Shown here: positions 32,454 through 42,926 of the stretch, piece after piece
How the letters are laid out: every line of letters starts with the position of its first letter
Numbering within the stretch: position 1 is the stretch's first letter
Translations under genes and position numbers: made by a program
Notes under the pieces: model-generated
Databases searched by the model: none
What the model was told of the DNA's origin: nothing
What the model saw: the letters and a program-made list of their open reading frames with translations, nothing else
Assembly: GCA_017557535.1 (NCBI GenBank)
Contig: JAFYYM010000079.1
Span: 1-64,000, forward strand
DNA length: 64,000 nucleotides
Reading direction: 5' to 3'
Origin: Bacteroidales bacterium
GTDB taxonomy: Bacteria > Bacteroidota > Bacteroidia > Bacteroidales > UBA932

Positions 32454-35400
32454 TTACTTAATCTGAGGAAGACCTAGATCCTTGAAAGTACGAGGTGCCG
32501 GCTTTCCGGGGAGATCCTTGTGAGACTTCTGGGTCTTGATCTGTTCGAGGGCCACCTCAATGGCTTTCAAGAGCTGCTCGTCAGTGCCGGCGTACTCCTT
32601 GATCGGGTCATTGTCCAAAAGGATGTCAGGATCGACACCATGATTCTCGATGATCCACTCACCGGTGTTGGGATCGTAGCTTGTGGATCCAGGGACTCTC
32701 ACGTCAGTCCCGTCCATATAAGGCAGTGAGCCACCGATACCGATGATACCTCCCCATGTCCTGGTGCCGATAACGGTTCCGAGATTATTGGCTTTGAAGC
32801 CCCAAGGGAAGAGGTCTCCGTCAGAAGCTGAGTACTTATTGATCAGCAACACCTTAGGCCCGACATGTGCCCCATCGGGGATGGTGCTTACACGGTCGGA
32901 TCCGCGGCCGGCGTTCATCCGGTATACAGTCCTCTGGAGACGCTCGATGATCATCGGGGAAACATTACCGCCACCGTTTTCACGGTCGTCGATAATGAGA
33001 GCCTCCTTATCAAGCTGAGGATACCAGTAACGGGCGAACTCGTTCAGACCTTCCGCACCCATATCAGGAATATATATATAGCCGACCTTGCCGCCAGACT
33101 TCTCTTCGACGGTCTTGATGTTCTTCTGGATCCACTCGTAATGCTCCAGGGGGTATTCGTCGTCAATGGGCTTCACGACCACCTTGCGCCCACCTTCCGC
33201 CGCATTCTTGTTGACGGTCAGTTCGACGAGTTTCCCGGCCTTCCCGATCAGGAGTTTGTAGATGTTGTCGACATCCTTGAGCGACTTCCCGTCGATGGCG
33301 GTGATATAGTCACCCTCGGAGATATTCATTCCGGGCTCTGTGAGCGGGCTCCTGAGTTCAGGTCTGTAGGTCGCCCCAGAGTAGATATGGTTGATCTTGA
33401 AATAACCCTTGTCCTTGCTCACCTTGGCTCCCAGAAGACCCATAGGGATTCTTTCAGGCTTAGGATATGATCCTGGAGTCACGTAAGCGTGGCCGCTGGC
33501 CACCTCAGCGATCATGCCACCGAGAATATAATTGAGATCAAGACGCGTCTTGACATAAGGAAGGAGAGGCTCGTATTTGGCCTTGACGCCCTTCCAGTCG
33601 CGACCGTGCATATTCTCTGTGTAATAACCATCACGGAATGCCCTCCAGACCTCATTGTAAATCTGAGGCCACTCCTGGGCGTAATCGATAGTGACATACA
33701 TGTTGTCGGCGTCGATTTCCTCTCCTCCGGGGCCTACCTTTGGCGAAGGGAAGTTGATTACGGTCATCTTGCCTCGGCTGTTAAGAATAGCCTTCTTGTC
33801 TCCGAGACGATAGCTGATCATCCCTTCCGCACAGTCATCCGTCTTGCCGGTCGCGAAATCATAGGTCTTGACACCCATGCCTGAACCGCCTCGTCCACCC
33901 ATGGGACCTCCGGGGCCGCCCATGGGGCCACCGCCTATTCCACCGTTGAACCATACCTTCTTGCCGTCGCAGAACATGACCCTGCCGCTGACAGGCAGTT
34001 TCACCACGCGGTCGATCAAGCCTTCGGGGTCTATCTTGGTCTCGACAACCTTTTTCTCTCCAGGCTTCTCTCCGGGATTGGCGCCGGGAAAACCGCCCGG
34101 AGGGCCGGGTCGGGCTCCGGGACCGTCGGGACGCTCCGGACCCGACTTCGTCTCTTCCTCCACGGGATTGGTCTCGCTATCAGTGGGAATGAGCGGTGAC
34201 GGCGTGTCCTTTGCAAGCATGGCCATATATGTACCGGACATGTCGCTGTAGGAATAGTTCCACTCGATACGGCTGTAAATAGGATTGAGATCCCTGTCTG
34301 AGGTGAATATCAAATACTTCCCGTCAGAAGAGAACATAGGGGAAGATGAATTGTACCATTTCTCGGTGACAGGATACTCCTTGCCGGAAGCCAGGTTCCT
34401 GACATAGACGATCCCCATTTCATTGGGTGCCGGCTTGGTGTAGGCTATCCACTTGCTGTCGGGAGAAAAAGCGACCCCATAGACTCCGCCCTCGGGGGTG
34501 GTGAACACCACCTTCTTAACCTTCGCGACCGGATCCACCTCCACGAGGCGGTTCTTGCGGTCGGTGTAATAGACATGCTTGGAATCGGGAGCCCACATCA
34601 GGTTGCTGATGTAGGTGTCGTTGCCCTTGGTCGCCTGGACAGTAGTCGCTGAGGACACCTCATAGAGATAGACCTCGTTCTCTCCTGTCTTGTCGCTTAT
34701 GTAGGCGATCCATTTGCCGTCCGGACTCCACGTGGCACTCCTCTCGTTGGCTCCCGGGGTGTTGGAGATATTCCTGGTGATTCCCTTGCCCACCGGCACG
34801 TCGAAAACCTCGCCGCGGGCCGTAACTGTGGCCCTCTTGCCATCCGGAGAGACGCTGAATCCACCGCCGCCGAATCCGCGGCCGCCGCCTGCCTGCACTT
34901 TCTTCAGTTCAGGACGGGAATAAACCACATCTGAAGCCAGGGTGATGTGAATCTGCTCAGCCTTCTTCGTGGCGGGATCGAGTTTGTAAAGGAAGCCTCC
35001 CTTCTCGAAAATGACCAATTTACCGTTGGTGCTGGGGAACTTCACATCGAAATCCTCGAAATTGGTGACCTTGGAAGTGGCCTTCGTCTTGGTGTTATAG
35101 ACAAAGACATTCATTGTCATGTCACGGTCCGAGACGAAATAAATCTCATCGCCAACCCACATCGGGAAGATGTCCTGGGCGTCGTTGTCCGTGATCTTCT
35201 CAACCTTTTTACCGTCATATACCCAGACCTCGTCAGCCATTCCGCCACGATAGTACTTCCAGGTACGGAACTCTCTCATCACGCGGTTGTAAGCCAGCTT
35301 CTTGCCATCTGGAGAATAGCTGCAGAAACCGCCCTCGGGAAGAGGCAACTCCTCCGGCATTCCTCCGTTGATGGAGACTTTCCACAATTTGCCAGGGAAG

Positions 35401-35825
35401 CCGTCACCTGTCCTGTTACGATATATGACATATTTCCCGTCAACGGTCCAAGCCATGACAATATTGTTGGGCCCCATACGGTCACCAAGGTCATCACGGC
35501 CATTGGTGGCGGTGTATGTAAGACGAGTGGGCTCTCCGCCGGTGGCTGGAATAATATATACTTCCCTGTTACCGTCATACTCGCCCGTGAAGGCTATAGT
35601 CTTCCCGTCCGGGGAATATCTCGCGAACATCTCGTAACCGATGTGCGAGGTGAGACGCTTCGCCTCGCCACCGGCGAGGGGAGCTGTGAACAAATCTCCA
35701 GCATAGGAGAAAACGACATCGGTTCCGTTGGTGGCGGGGAACCTGAGCAGGCGGGCCTCATCCGCCTTCGCCGAGAAGGTGAACGCAAGGCCACACGCCA
35801 GGACCATCAAAAGGATTCTTTTCAT
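32454..35825 (-). CDS. Tricorn-like S41 protease with WD40/PD40 propeller
   Basis: A 1123-residue secreted protease (signal peptide AFTFSAKA). Residues about 30-560 contain TolB/WD40-type propeller repeats with the signature SPDGK (ARYSPDGKTIAF, SPDGKKLAY, SPDGKWIAY, SSDGKYLIF). Two low-complexity stretches follow, a Pro/Gly-rich linker near 570-610 and a Gly/Met-rich one near 655-675. The C-terminal part holds the tricorn core: SGHAYVTPG with the catalytic His, a PDZ domain (ISEGDYITAIDGKSL), the nucleophile Ser in NKYSASDGD and GTRTWGG. Tricorn proteases trim peptides. Here it probably works in the periplasm with the M3 peptidase encoded 25 bp upstream. Confidence 0.88.
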   Translation of the reverse strand: MKRILLMVLACGLAFTFSAKADEARLLRFPATNGTDVVFSYAGDLFTAPLAGGEAKRLTSHIGYEMFARYSPDGKTIAFTGEYDGNREVYIIPATGGEPTRLTYTATNGRDDLGDRMGPNNIVMAWTVDGKYVIYRNRTGDGFPGKLWKVSINGGMPEELPLPEGGFCSYSPDGKKLAYNRVMREFRTWKYYRGGMADEVWVYDGKKVEKITDNDAQDIFPMWVGDEIYFVSDRDMTMNVFVYNTKTKATSKVTNFEDFDVKFPSTNGKLVIFEKGGFLYKLDPATKKAEQIHITLASDVVYSRPELKKVQAGGGRGFGGGGFSVSPDGKRATVTARGEVFDVPVGKGITRNISNTPGANERSATWSPDGKWIAYISDKTGENEVYLYEVSSATTVQATKGNDTYISNLMWAPDSKHVYYTDRKNRLVEVDPVAKVKKVVFTTPEGGVYGVAFSPDSKWIAYTKPAPNEMGIVYVRNLASGKEYPVTEKWYNSSSPMFSSDGKYLIFTSDRDLNPIYSRIEWNYSYSDMSGTYMAMLAKDTPSPLIPTDSETNPVEEETKSGPERPDGPGARPGPPGGFPGANPGEKPGEKKVVETKIDPEGLIDRVVKLPVSGRVMFCDGKKVWFNGGIGGGPMGGPGGPMGGRGGSGMGVKTYDFATGKTDDCAEGMISYRLGDKKAILNSRGKMTVINFPSPKVGPGGEEIDADNMYVTIDYAQEWPQIYNEVWRAFRDGYYTENMHGRDWKGVKAKYEPLLPYVKTRLDLNYILGGMIAEVASGHAYVTPGSYPKPERIPMGLLGAKVSKDKGYFKINHIYSGATYRPELRSPLTEPGMNISEGDYITAIDGKSLKDVDNIYKLLIGKAGKLVELTVNKNAAEGGRKVVVKPIDDEYPLEHYEWIQKNIKTVEEKSGGKVGYIYIPDMGAEGLNEFARYWYPQLDKEALIIDDRENGGGNVSPMIIERLQRTVYRMNAGRGSDRVSTIPDGAHVGPKVLLINKYSASDGDLFPWGFKANNLGTVIGTRTWGGIIGIGGSLPYMDGTDVRVPGSTSYDPNTGEWIIENHGVDPDILLDNDPIKEYAGTDEQLLKAIEVALEQIKTQKSHKDLPGKPAPRTFKDLGLPQIK

Positions 35826-35850
35826 GAATAATATGATTTAAAAAAATTGT

Positions 35851-37887
35851 CTATTCAAGGCCTCTCGCTCTGAGCAAGGCTCCAGGATCAGGCTGCGCGC
35901 GACGGAACATCATGTAAAGCACCATCGGCTCCTCGCTGCCTCCTCTCTCAAGGAATGTCTGGCGGAACTTGGCCGCCACGGCAGGGTTGTAAATCCCGTT
36001 CTCCACGAAGAATTCAAAGGCGTCTTTATCAAGCACTTCCGCCCAAAGATAGCTGTAGTAACCAGCGCTGTATCCGCTATTGAAAATGTGGTTGAAATAG
36101 GTCGTGCGGTAGCGTGGGATAATCTCACCAGGAAGACCCATCTCCTTGCAGACCTTATCCTCGAAAGCAGCCACATTGGCAGCCTGGTCGCCCTCGCTCA
36201 TTTTCGCCAGATCCTCAGGTGTCAACTCATGCCATTTCATATCCAGGATCGACGCCGCACAAAGTTCCGCTGTCATGAAGCCCTGGTTGAACTTGCGGGA
36301 GTTGTTTATCTTAGCCACAAGAGAGTCGGGAATAACTTCCCCTGTCTGGTAGTGCTTCGCATACATGGCGAGAATCTCGGGCTGGAAGGCCCAGTTCTCA
36401 TTGAACTGGGAGAAGGTCTCCACAAAGTCACGTTTGACGCTTGTTCCACTCACCGATTTGTAGGCGCACTTAGTCAGTAGCCCATGCAATCCGTGGCCGA
36501 ACTCATGGAACACGGTCTCCACATTGTCAATGGTAAGGAGCCCCGGCTCAGTCTCAGTAGGAGGATTCATATTGCCTACATTGACAACGATGGGACGCAC
36601 ATCATTGCCGTCCTTGTCGAGGTATTGATCACGGAAAACATTCATCCATGCTCCACCTCTCTTGGAAGAGCGGGGGAAATAGTCGGTCATGAATATTCCG
36701 AGAAGGCTGCCGTCAGAGTCTGTGACTTTAAAGGTCTCGACCGCGGGGTTGTATACGGGAACACCATCCAAAGGCTCCACATTGATGCCATATATCTTAT
36801 GAGCGGCGGCGAAAATACCCTCCCTGACATTCTCCATCTTGAAATATGGCTTGGTCTGGCTCTCATCAAGGGCATACTTGCGAGCCCTGACCTTTTCCGC
36901 ATAATAGAACCAGTCCCAGGGCTGGATCCTCGATCCCTTCGGAAGCTTGCCTGCAGCGACATCCTCATCCATAATCTTCTGCATATCAGCGACTTCCTCT
37001 TTAGCCTTCACATTGGCGGCTTTCTGGATCTTGTCAAGGAACTCATCCACCGTAGCCGGATTTCCAGCCATCTGGTCGTCGAGCTGGTAGGCTGCGAAAG
37101 AATCGAAACCAAGCATCTTGGCTTTCTCGGCGCGGAGTTTCAATATGTCAAGGGAAAGTGCCTTATTGTCATACTCATTGCCATTGTTGCCCCTCGATGA
37201 ATATGCCTTGAACATTTCCTCCCTGCGGGAGCGATCCTCGCAGGATGTCATCTCATCGGTGTAGGACGAGACAGGAATACCGAACTTGTCCTTGAAAGCG
37301 TTATTCTCGGCAAGAAGGTTGGTGCCGAACTTCTGCTGGAGACCGGCGATCTTGATATTGATTTCCTTCAGGCGCTCCTGTGAAGCCTCATCCAGATCAA
37401 CTCCGTTGCGGGTGAAACTCTTATAGAGGTTTTTAAGGACCATCTGCTGCTCTCTTGTCAAGGCGCTCTGATCAGCCTCATATATCACTTTCACCCTCTC
37501 GAAGAACTTCTTGTTCATTGAGATGGAGTTATCAAGGGCGGTTAGAAGCTCAGTGGCCTCCTCGGCAACTTTCTCCATCTCGGGACCACCATCTGTCTCC
37601 TGGAGATTGAACAGCACTCCCGTGACCTTCTCGAGGATTTCCCCAGATTGCTCATAAGGATCGATAGTGTTCTTGAAAGTCGGAGCCTCCGGATTATTCA
37701 AGATCGCATCCAACTCCTTCTCTTGCTGCTCAATGCCGGCCTTGACGGCGGGGATATAGTCAGCGAGGGTTATCTTATCGAACGGCGGGATGCCGTAGGG
37801 GGTGTCCCATTCCTGCAAGAACGGATTTTTGGGTGCGCAAGCTGTCATCGCCACAATCACTCCTATCGCAAATATTGTTTTTCTCAT
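35851..37887 (-). CDS. M3 family metallopeptidase, Dcp-like lipoprotein
   Basis: A 678-residue zinc peptidase. The zinc motif HEFGHGLHGLL (HExxH, about residue 460) and the helical N-terminal half define the thimet/Dcp group, which cleaves short peptides and, in Dcp, removes C-terminal dipeptides. The start at 37887 gives a signal peptide with lipobox AMTAC, so the protein is anchored outside the cytoplasm. The upstream extension to 37917 would spoil the signal and is rejected. It lies between the DUF5689 gene (10 bp) and the tricorn-like gene (25 bp), which suggests peptide processing linked to the upstream nuclease system. Confidence 0.9.
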   Translation of the reverse strand: MRKTIFAIGVIVAMTACAPKNPFLQEWDTPYGIPPFDKITLADYIPAVKAGIEQQEKELDAILNNPEAPTFKNTIDPYEQSGEILEKVTGVLFNLQETDGGPEMEKVAEEATELLTALDNSISMNKKFFERVKVIYEADQSALTREQQMVLKNLYKSFTRNGVDLDEASQERLKEINIKIAGLQQKFGTNLLAENNAFKDKFGIPVSSYTDEMTSCEDRSRREEMFKAYSSRGNNGNEYDNKALSLDILKLRAEKAKMLGFDSFAAYQLDDQMAGNPATVDEFLDKIQKAANVKAKEEVADMQKIMDEDVAAGKLPKGSRIQPWDWFYYAEKVRARKYALDESQTKPYFKMENVREGIFAAAHKIYGINVEPLDGVPVYNPAVETFKVTDSDGSLLGIFMTDYFPRSSKRGGAWMNVFRDQYLDKDGNDVRPIVVNVGNMNPPTETEPGLLTIDNVETVFHEFGHGLHGLLTKCAYKSVSGTSVKRDFVETFSQFNENWAFQPEILAMYAKHYQTGEVIPDSLVAKINNSRKFNQGFMTAELCAASILDMKWHELTPEDLAKMSEGDQAANVAAFEDKVCKEMGLPGEIIPRYRTTYFNHIFNSGYSAGYYSYLWAEVLDKDAFEFFVENGIYNPAVAAKFRQTFLERGGSEEPMVLYMMFRRAQPDPGALLRARGLE

Positions 37888-37897
37888 GATATATGAT

Positions 37898-38926
37898 CTA
37901 TTGGATCTTGACGCCATCGAGGTCGATGAGGGTAAACTGGGCAGCGCCGTTGTAGTTCGTCAGGATACCGGTCAGGTTGATCTTGGCCCCATTGAGGATA
38001 GCCTGGTCAATCGGAGTGTCGGCGAACTTGGCATAACCGCTGGAACGCACTTGTATCTCGGTTCCGCCTGGCATCTTGAAATACTGGCTCACCGCATAGG
38101 CCGCCGAATTATTTAAAAGATCGGTGAGATGGTCACGCACTGTGCCATAATTGTAATCCCCTGAATTGCCGATCTTGGCGGAATCCCAGACACCCCACAC
38201 AAGATATTTTCTCATTTGCTGGGCGCTGAATGCCCAAGTCTCAACTCCCCACTGGCTATCCGAGAGGAACAAGCGGTTGGAAGAGGCCTTTTTGTCAGCG
38301 TTGCTGTCAAGATAGATAAGGACAAAGATTTCATTGCCATAGGTCAAACCATTGAGGGTCACCAATTTCCCGAAATAGGGACTCTTGTAACCTGACTTGA
38401 GGGCTTCCTTCACTTCGGCCTCGGTCACCACTAAAGGGGAAATAGGAGTTCCTTTCGGACCCTTGAACACATGCGAAGCGACGATGCTCTTCACGTCAAT
38501 GTATGCGGTCTCATATTCCCCGGTAGGATCCTCCATGCCTATCTGGAGCATTCCTCCATAGTTTCCAAGGGCGAGACCCTGGCATTTGACATATAGCATC
38601 TGTCCGACCTTATAGTCATTGTACAGTGCCGAGTTGCCGATCTTGACCTCAATCGCCCCTGTCTCATCCTGTATGTAAAGGGAGCGGTAGATGTTTCCGG
38701 AAGCATCAGAGGAAATCACCTGTCCCCCTATGACGATATCCTGCTCGATGTGTACAGGCTTCCCCTGATAGAGGGCCTTCAAGCTGGCTATGGTGGTGTT
38801 GGCCTGCATCGAGGCGGCAGCCGGTTCGGCAGGCTCACCCTGATTACCCATGACGGGCTCCCACTCCTGGCAGGAAACAACTGTGAATGAGAGCGCTATC
38901 GCTATTGAATATATTAACTTTCTCAT
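37898..38926 (-). CDS. DUF5689 lipoprotein with OB-fold-like domains
   Basis: A 342-residue lipoprotein (lipobox VVSC, Cys 19). Residues about 45-260 match DUF5689 (IASLKALYQGKPVHIEQDIVIGGQVISSD, YIQDETGAIEVKI, YKVGQMLYVKCQGL). A second OB-like part follows at about 255-342 (MRKYLVWGVWDSAKIGN, INLTGILTNYNGAAQFTLID). DUF5689 proteins accompany TonB receptors and secreted nucleases in Bacteroidota. The OB-type fold fits binding of single-stranded nucleic acid or oligosaccharide, but the ligand is inferred. It is located 16 bp after the receptor gene and is probably its lipoprotein partner. Confidence 0.75.
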   Translation of the reverse strand: MRKLIYSIAIALSFTVVSCQEWEPVMGNQGEPAEPAAASMQANTTIASLKALYQGKPVHIEQDIVIGGQVISSDASGNIYRSLYIQDETGAIEVKIGNSALYNDYKVGQMLYVKCQGLALGNYGGMLQIGMEDPTGEYETAYIDVKSIVASHVFKGPKGTPISPLVVTEAEVKEALKSGYKSPYFGKLVTLNGLTYGNEIFVLIYLDSNADKKASSNRLFLSDSQWGVETWAFSAQQMRKYLVWGVWDSAKIGNSGDYNYGTVRDHLTDLLNNSAAYAVSQYFKMPGGTEIQVRSSGYAKFADTPIDQAILNGAKINLTGILTNYNGAAQFTLIDLDGVKIQ

Positions 38927-38942
38927 AATAGTACCTCCTGCT

Positions 38943-41828
38943 TTAGAATCTGAAATAAAGGTTCAGCATGTAATTGAAACCGGACATGTAGAAATATTTC
39001 GGATCGAAGTTATAGTAGCGGCTCTTGCTGACAGTGTTGTCGACCATCCTGGTCTGCTCGAAACCGCCGGTCTTGACATCTGTCTTATTAAGGATGTTCT
39101 TGGCGTTGAGCGAGAATCCTAGCTGGTATTTCCTCTGAATGTACCAGGACTTACCGACACTGAAGTTCACGAGCCAGGCCGGATCGAATTTCTCCTGAGA
39201 AGTCATAGCCTCAACCTCTTCAGGGGTTATGGTCTTGTCAGGACCAGCCGTGGCATAGTCCGTGCGACTCAGAGGGCTCATGTCGAGATACGAATTGGCG
39301 AAATAATCCACATCAGCATCTATGAACCAGTAGTTGTAGAAATATGACAACCCGAGACATCCGGCAATCTGCGGCGTGCTGGGCACGTAGTGTTTCTGAT
39401 ATGTCCCGTCAGTTTTCGGAGTTCCCTTCCAGTACGGAACCGGTAGGTTCGAATAGATCGGGGAGGCGTTGTTGTCGACGGTCGCTGTCAGGATCGGGGT
39501 GGATGTGTAGATATATTCTCCAGCCGTGAAGGCGCCGATCACAGAAAGACCACTCAATGGAGTTGGAACCTCGAAGCCCAATTCCATTCCTGTGTGCCTC
39601 TCGTCAATGCCGCTTAGGGCGAAGTTTCCGAACGAGTTATTGAGGTCGTAATACACGCTCATCACATCTGTCTGGTCGGTGATATTAGTGTAGAACCCGG
39701 TGATACGCAGGCTGTAGCCGTTTGTGGCGTACATATAGTTCACGTCCGCGGAAAGGGCCTTCGTGTTCTCGATCCCCTTGATAAGGGTGTTCCTGGTCCT
39801 CGGGGCAACGAACGCCTTATCGAAATACGGAGCCTCGCTGGAATAACCGGCGTTGGCGTAAATCCTGTGTCCTCCCGTCAAAGTGTAGGTCAGGTTGATC
39901 TTGCCAGCGTAGGTAAGGAAAGAGCTCTTCTCAGAATTGCCCTTGGAAGTGATCGGGGAACCGTCATCCTCGTAAGAGGTGTAGATGTCATCGCCGATTT
40001 GGATAGGGTTCCCGTTGTCATCCAAACCAGGGAAAAGGCCCTTGCGGACAAGACCTTCCCTCCAGAATGAGTTGGAGCCAACCCTACCGCCGACCGTCAC
40101 GTCAAGACCACCGAAAGCGAATTTGCCGGTAGCCCAGGCTTCCCCTTTCAGGAGATGCGCATAATAGTCATAACCATATTTGTCACCCACCTTCAGCTTG
40201 CGGGCCTCTCCGTGGGAAAGATAGTAGTCAAGGTCGTTCTGGACCCTGATGGCTGAGGCGGAATAGTCTCTCTCGGCGAACTGGTCAACATCAAGGAAAT
40301 AACTTCCCCCGAGCAGGTCATTGATTGACTTGTAGTATTCAGTACGGTTGTATTTGGCGTTGAAACCAGCCCGCACCGCAACCCCTGTCTTAGGTTTCCA
40401 CAGGATACTTGTGGCGAGATTGAGGTCGTTCTGGTCCACGTGCCTTTCCTCAAGGGCATATTTCGAACGACCTCCCTCAGAATTGCGGTTGACCGAATAT
40501 AGCCTGTCCCAATCCACATGGGTGGTTGAAGCCTGGTCTGTCTGCCAAGCCTCCCTGGCCCAAGCCGCCTTCGTGGGGTTCAGGCGGTTGTAATCCTCAT
40601 TGGCCATATAGAAATAGCTCGGGAGGTTACGGTAATAGTCCGGACGGGGATCCGGGGCATCATACCAGTCGAGGGCGGTGTATCCGTTTTTACCGGTCCT
40701 GAAAAGCAAGGTGCCGGAGACAGCGAATTCTTTCGAGGGTGTGTAGTCGTACTTGAGGAAGGTGATAGGCTCGTAGGTTATCCTGTTACGGGCGTTGCGG
40801 ACCTTGCCGTTCTGATATCCCCAGTTGGAGTTGTACATGTTGTCTCCCACCAGGTCGTAAACTTCCTGGGTGGAAGCGTTCTGGGCTCCTCTCTGACCGG
40901 GAGCTCCGAAGGTGACCAAAGCGAGGCGATGGACGTCGCCCCAGTTCTTCTCAACACCGAGATAATAAGCGAAAGAACGATAGTAAACACCTTGTATCCA
41001 ATCGTTTCCTCCAAGACGGGCGGAGGCGCTCACGGCGTAAGACCAGCCTTTATCATTCTCGGGGACAGCCCAGGTCCCCATCAAACGGAGGCGATAAAGC
41101 GCGCTGTTTGTGAGAATGCTGAAACGATTGCCAGGGCGGACCTGGCCCGGGGTGGCATAAATATTCGTCAGTCCATTATAGCCTCCTATACCGTAAGGGG
41201 ATATCTCCGAACCGATAGCGGAGGATTTCGCCCTGGTGACCTCGTTGAGACCACTCCAAAGGGAATACGGGGAAAAACCGGTCAACGCATCGTTCATCTT
41301 CACGCCTGCGATGTACACATCCTGGGACTCGCTGGCATAGCCGCGGGCTTTGAAACGTACAGCGCTGAAGTTGTAGCCAGCCTGGTTGTTGAACACGTCG
41401 TTCTGGTCATAAAGGATCGTGGGAGTGTCCTCATATCCATTACCGTCTAAGTCAAACTCGCCGAATGAAGAGTCATCCACCTCGCCAGCCACAACAGAAG
41501 GTGAAAGACTGAGGTTGAACATATTCTTCACATATCCGTCATTGACCGTCACGTTGACAATGGTAGGAAGATATCCCGGGGCCTCGATCGTAAGGTTGTA
41601 TATTCCGTCAGCAAGCTCATTGATAATGAAGTTGCCTTGGGCGTCGGAGCGCATCTCACCTACTTCAGCGGCGCCGGACGCTAGTTTCAACACGGCCCCC
41701 TCAATGGGAGTCCTGTCGGCCCTGTTTATAACCGTTCCCTTCACTCCTCCCGTCGGGGTCTGGGCGTACATGACAACACCGGCCAGACAGGCGGCGAGGG
41801 CAACGGAGATTCTCTTGAGGATATTCAT
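38943..41828 (-). CDS. TonB-dependent receptor of the putative nucleic-acid locus
   Basis: A 961-residue outer-membrane receptor with a signal peptide ending AGVVMYAQ. An N-terminal carboxypeptidase-regulatory-like domain (residues about 25-110: GVKGTVINRADRTPIEGA) precedes a plug at about 130-260 (VYIAGVKMNDALTGFSP, GGYNGLTNIYATPG), which diverges from the SusC type. The barrel covers the rest and ends FNYMLNLYFRF. No SusD is nearby; the partner seems to be the DUF5689 protein. Its gene is one base from the EEP nuclease gene upstream. Import of nucleotides, oligonucleotides or their breakdown products is inferred from that context. Confidence 0.88.
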   Translation of the reverse strand: MNILKRISVALAACLAGVVMYAQTPTGGVKGTVINRADRTPIEGAVLKLASGAAEVGEMRSDAQGNFIINELADGIYNLTIEAPGYLPTIVNVTVNDGYVKNMFNLSLSPSVVAGEVDDSSFGEFDLDGNGYEDTPTILYDQNDVFNNQAGYNFSAVRFKARGYASESQDVYIAGVKMNDALTGFSPYSLWSGLNEVTRAKSSAIGSEISPYGIGGYNGLTNIYATPGQVRPGNRFSILTNSALYRLRLMGTWAVPENDKGWSYAVSASARLGGNDWIQGVYYRSFAYYLGVEKNWGDVHRLALVTFGAPGQRGAQNASTQEVYDLVGDNMYNSNWGYQNGKVRNARNRITYEPITFLKYDYTPSKEFAVSGTLLFRTGKNGYTALDWYDAPDPRPDYYRNLPSYFYMANEDYNRLNPTKAAWAREAWQTDQASTTHVDWDRLYSVNRNSEGGRSKYALEERHVDQNDLNLATSILWKPKTGVAVRAGFNAKYNRTEYYKSINDLLGGSYFLDVDQFAERDYSASAIRVQNDLDYYLSHGEARKLKVGDKYGYDYYAHLLKGEAWATGKFAFGGLDVTVGGRVGSNSFWREGLVRKGLFPGLDDNGNPIQIGDDIYTSYEDDGSPITSKGNSEKSSFLTYAGKINLTYTLTGGHRIYANAGYSSEAPYFDKAFVAPRTRNTLIKGIENTKALSADVNYMYATNGYSLRITGFYTNITDQTDVMSVYYDLNNSFGNFALSGIDERHTGMELGFEVPTPLSGLSVIGAFTAGEYIYTSTPILTATVDNNASPIYSNLPVPYWKGTPKTDGTYQKHYVPSTPQIAGCLGLSYFYNYWFIDADVDYFANSYLDMSPLSRTDYATAGPDKTITPEEVEAMTSQEKFDPAWLVNFSVGKSWYIQRKYQLGFSLNAKNILNKTDVKTGGFEQTRMVDNTVSKSRYYNFDPKYFYMSGFNYMLNLYFRF

Positions 41829-41829
41829 A

Positions 41830-42903
41830 TTACTTGTTGGATATTACTATGTAAGTTGGATAGTGATCGCTGTAGCCGTTGATGAAAGCACCGTTGGACG
41901 AGGTTCTCTTCGGGGTTCCTTTGTACTGACCCTCCTGCTGGGTCATGAAAGGCTGTTGGAACACCCTGCCGTAGAACTTCTTCTTGACCAGAGGCTGGAT
42001 GCCATAGGTTCCTTTTTGCGGATTCACGAGATTCTCGTTGACCATGATGATGTCGAATATGCACCAGACACCCTGATAAGCGAGAGAACCGTATCCGGCT
42101 TTTATCATCGAGAGGAAAGGATCGAAGAAATCCTCTTTCCCTACTTCGGAGATATTCTCCTTGCCGTGGAGGTAAGTCACCATACTCTCATCAAACGGGT
42201 TGTCATTCATATCCCCCATCACAACGATCTTGATCCCGGGATATTTCTCCATCAGGGCCATGGCGTTCTCATGGATGATCTCGGCTCCCCTGGAACGCAA
42301 GTCACCGCTTTTCCCGCCAATCCTGGAGGGAAGGTGGGTAACATAAAAGGCGAACATCTCGTCTCCGATGGTTCCCCTCACCTCAAGTACATCCCTAGTA
42401 CGGAAATTCGCCTGCTCCTCGGGTGTCATTGAGAAATTAATGGACTGGGAATCGAAGGTAAACGGTATCGGACGGCTTTCCAGGAGAGTAAACTGGTCAG
42501 GTCTGTAAAGGAGGCCGCAGTCCACGCCTCGTCTGTCGGGGCCATCATAATGGACAATCTGGAAATTAGCGTCAGCTATCTCAGGCTGAGACACCAGGTC
42601 CTCGAGCACATTGCGATTCTCAATCTCACTGACACCAAGGATAGTGTGATACACCTTGTTGTCGTCTTTCATCGCCCGGATCACCTCGGCCATGTTGTGG
42701 AGTTTCTTCTGGTATTTCACATCGGTCCACTGGTTGGCACCGTCCGGAAGGTACTCATAGTCATTCTTACCTTCGTCGTGATAAGTGTCGAACAGGTTCT
42801 CGAGGTTGTAGAACCCGATCACGTGAGTCTTCTGTACCTTTTGGGCCCCCGCCACAGGTGCGAACAAAAGGGCTGCCAGGAGTATAAAGTGAAATCTTCT
42901 CAT
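41830..42903 (-). CDS. Secreted EEP-family nuclease
   Basis: A 357-residue protein with a signal peptide (LLAALLFAPVAGAQ). A single EEP domain has FYNLENLFD at the start, SEIEN with the metal-binding Glu (about residue 92), THLPSR with the catalytic-region His, MGDMNDNP with the Asp/Asn pair (about 230) and the final SDHYP with the Asp-His pair. Close relatives in Bacteroidota are annotated as secreted endonucleases. Its place between a DNA/RNA non-specific endonuclease gene (23 bp upstream) and a TonB receptor gene (1 bp downstream) supports a nucleic-acid substrate. Confidence 0.87.
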   Translation of the reverse strand: MRRFHFILLAALLFAPVAGAQKVQKTHVIGFYNLENLFDTYHDEGKNDYEYLPDGANQWTDVKYQKKLHNMAEVIRAMKDDNKVYHTILGVSEIENRNVLEDLVSQPEIADANFQIVHYDGPDRRGVDCGLLYRPDQFTLLESRPIPFTFDSQSINFSMTPEEQANFRTRDVLEVRGTIGDEMFAFYVTHLPSRIGGKSGDLRSRGAEIIHENAMALMEKYPGIKIVVMGDMNDNPFDESMVTYLHGKENISEVGKEDFFDPFLSMIKAGYGSLAYQGVWCIFDIIMVNENLVNPQKGTYGIQPLVKKKFYGRVFQQPFMTQQEGQYKGTPKRTSSNGAFINGYSDHYPTYIVISNK

Positions 42904-42926
42904 TGGCTATAGCTGTGTTAATATCT

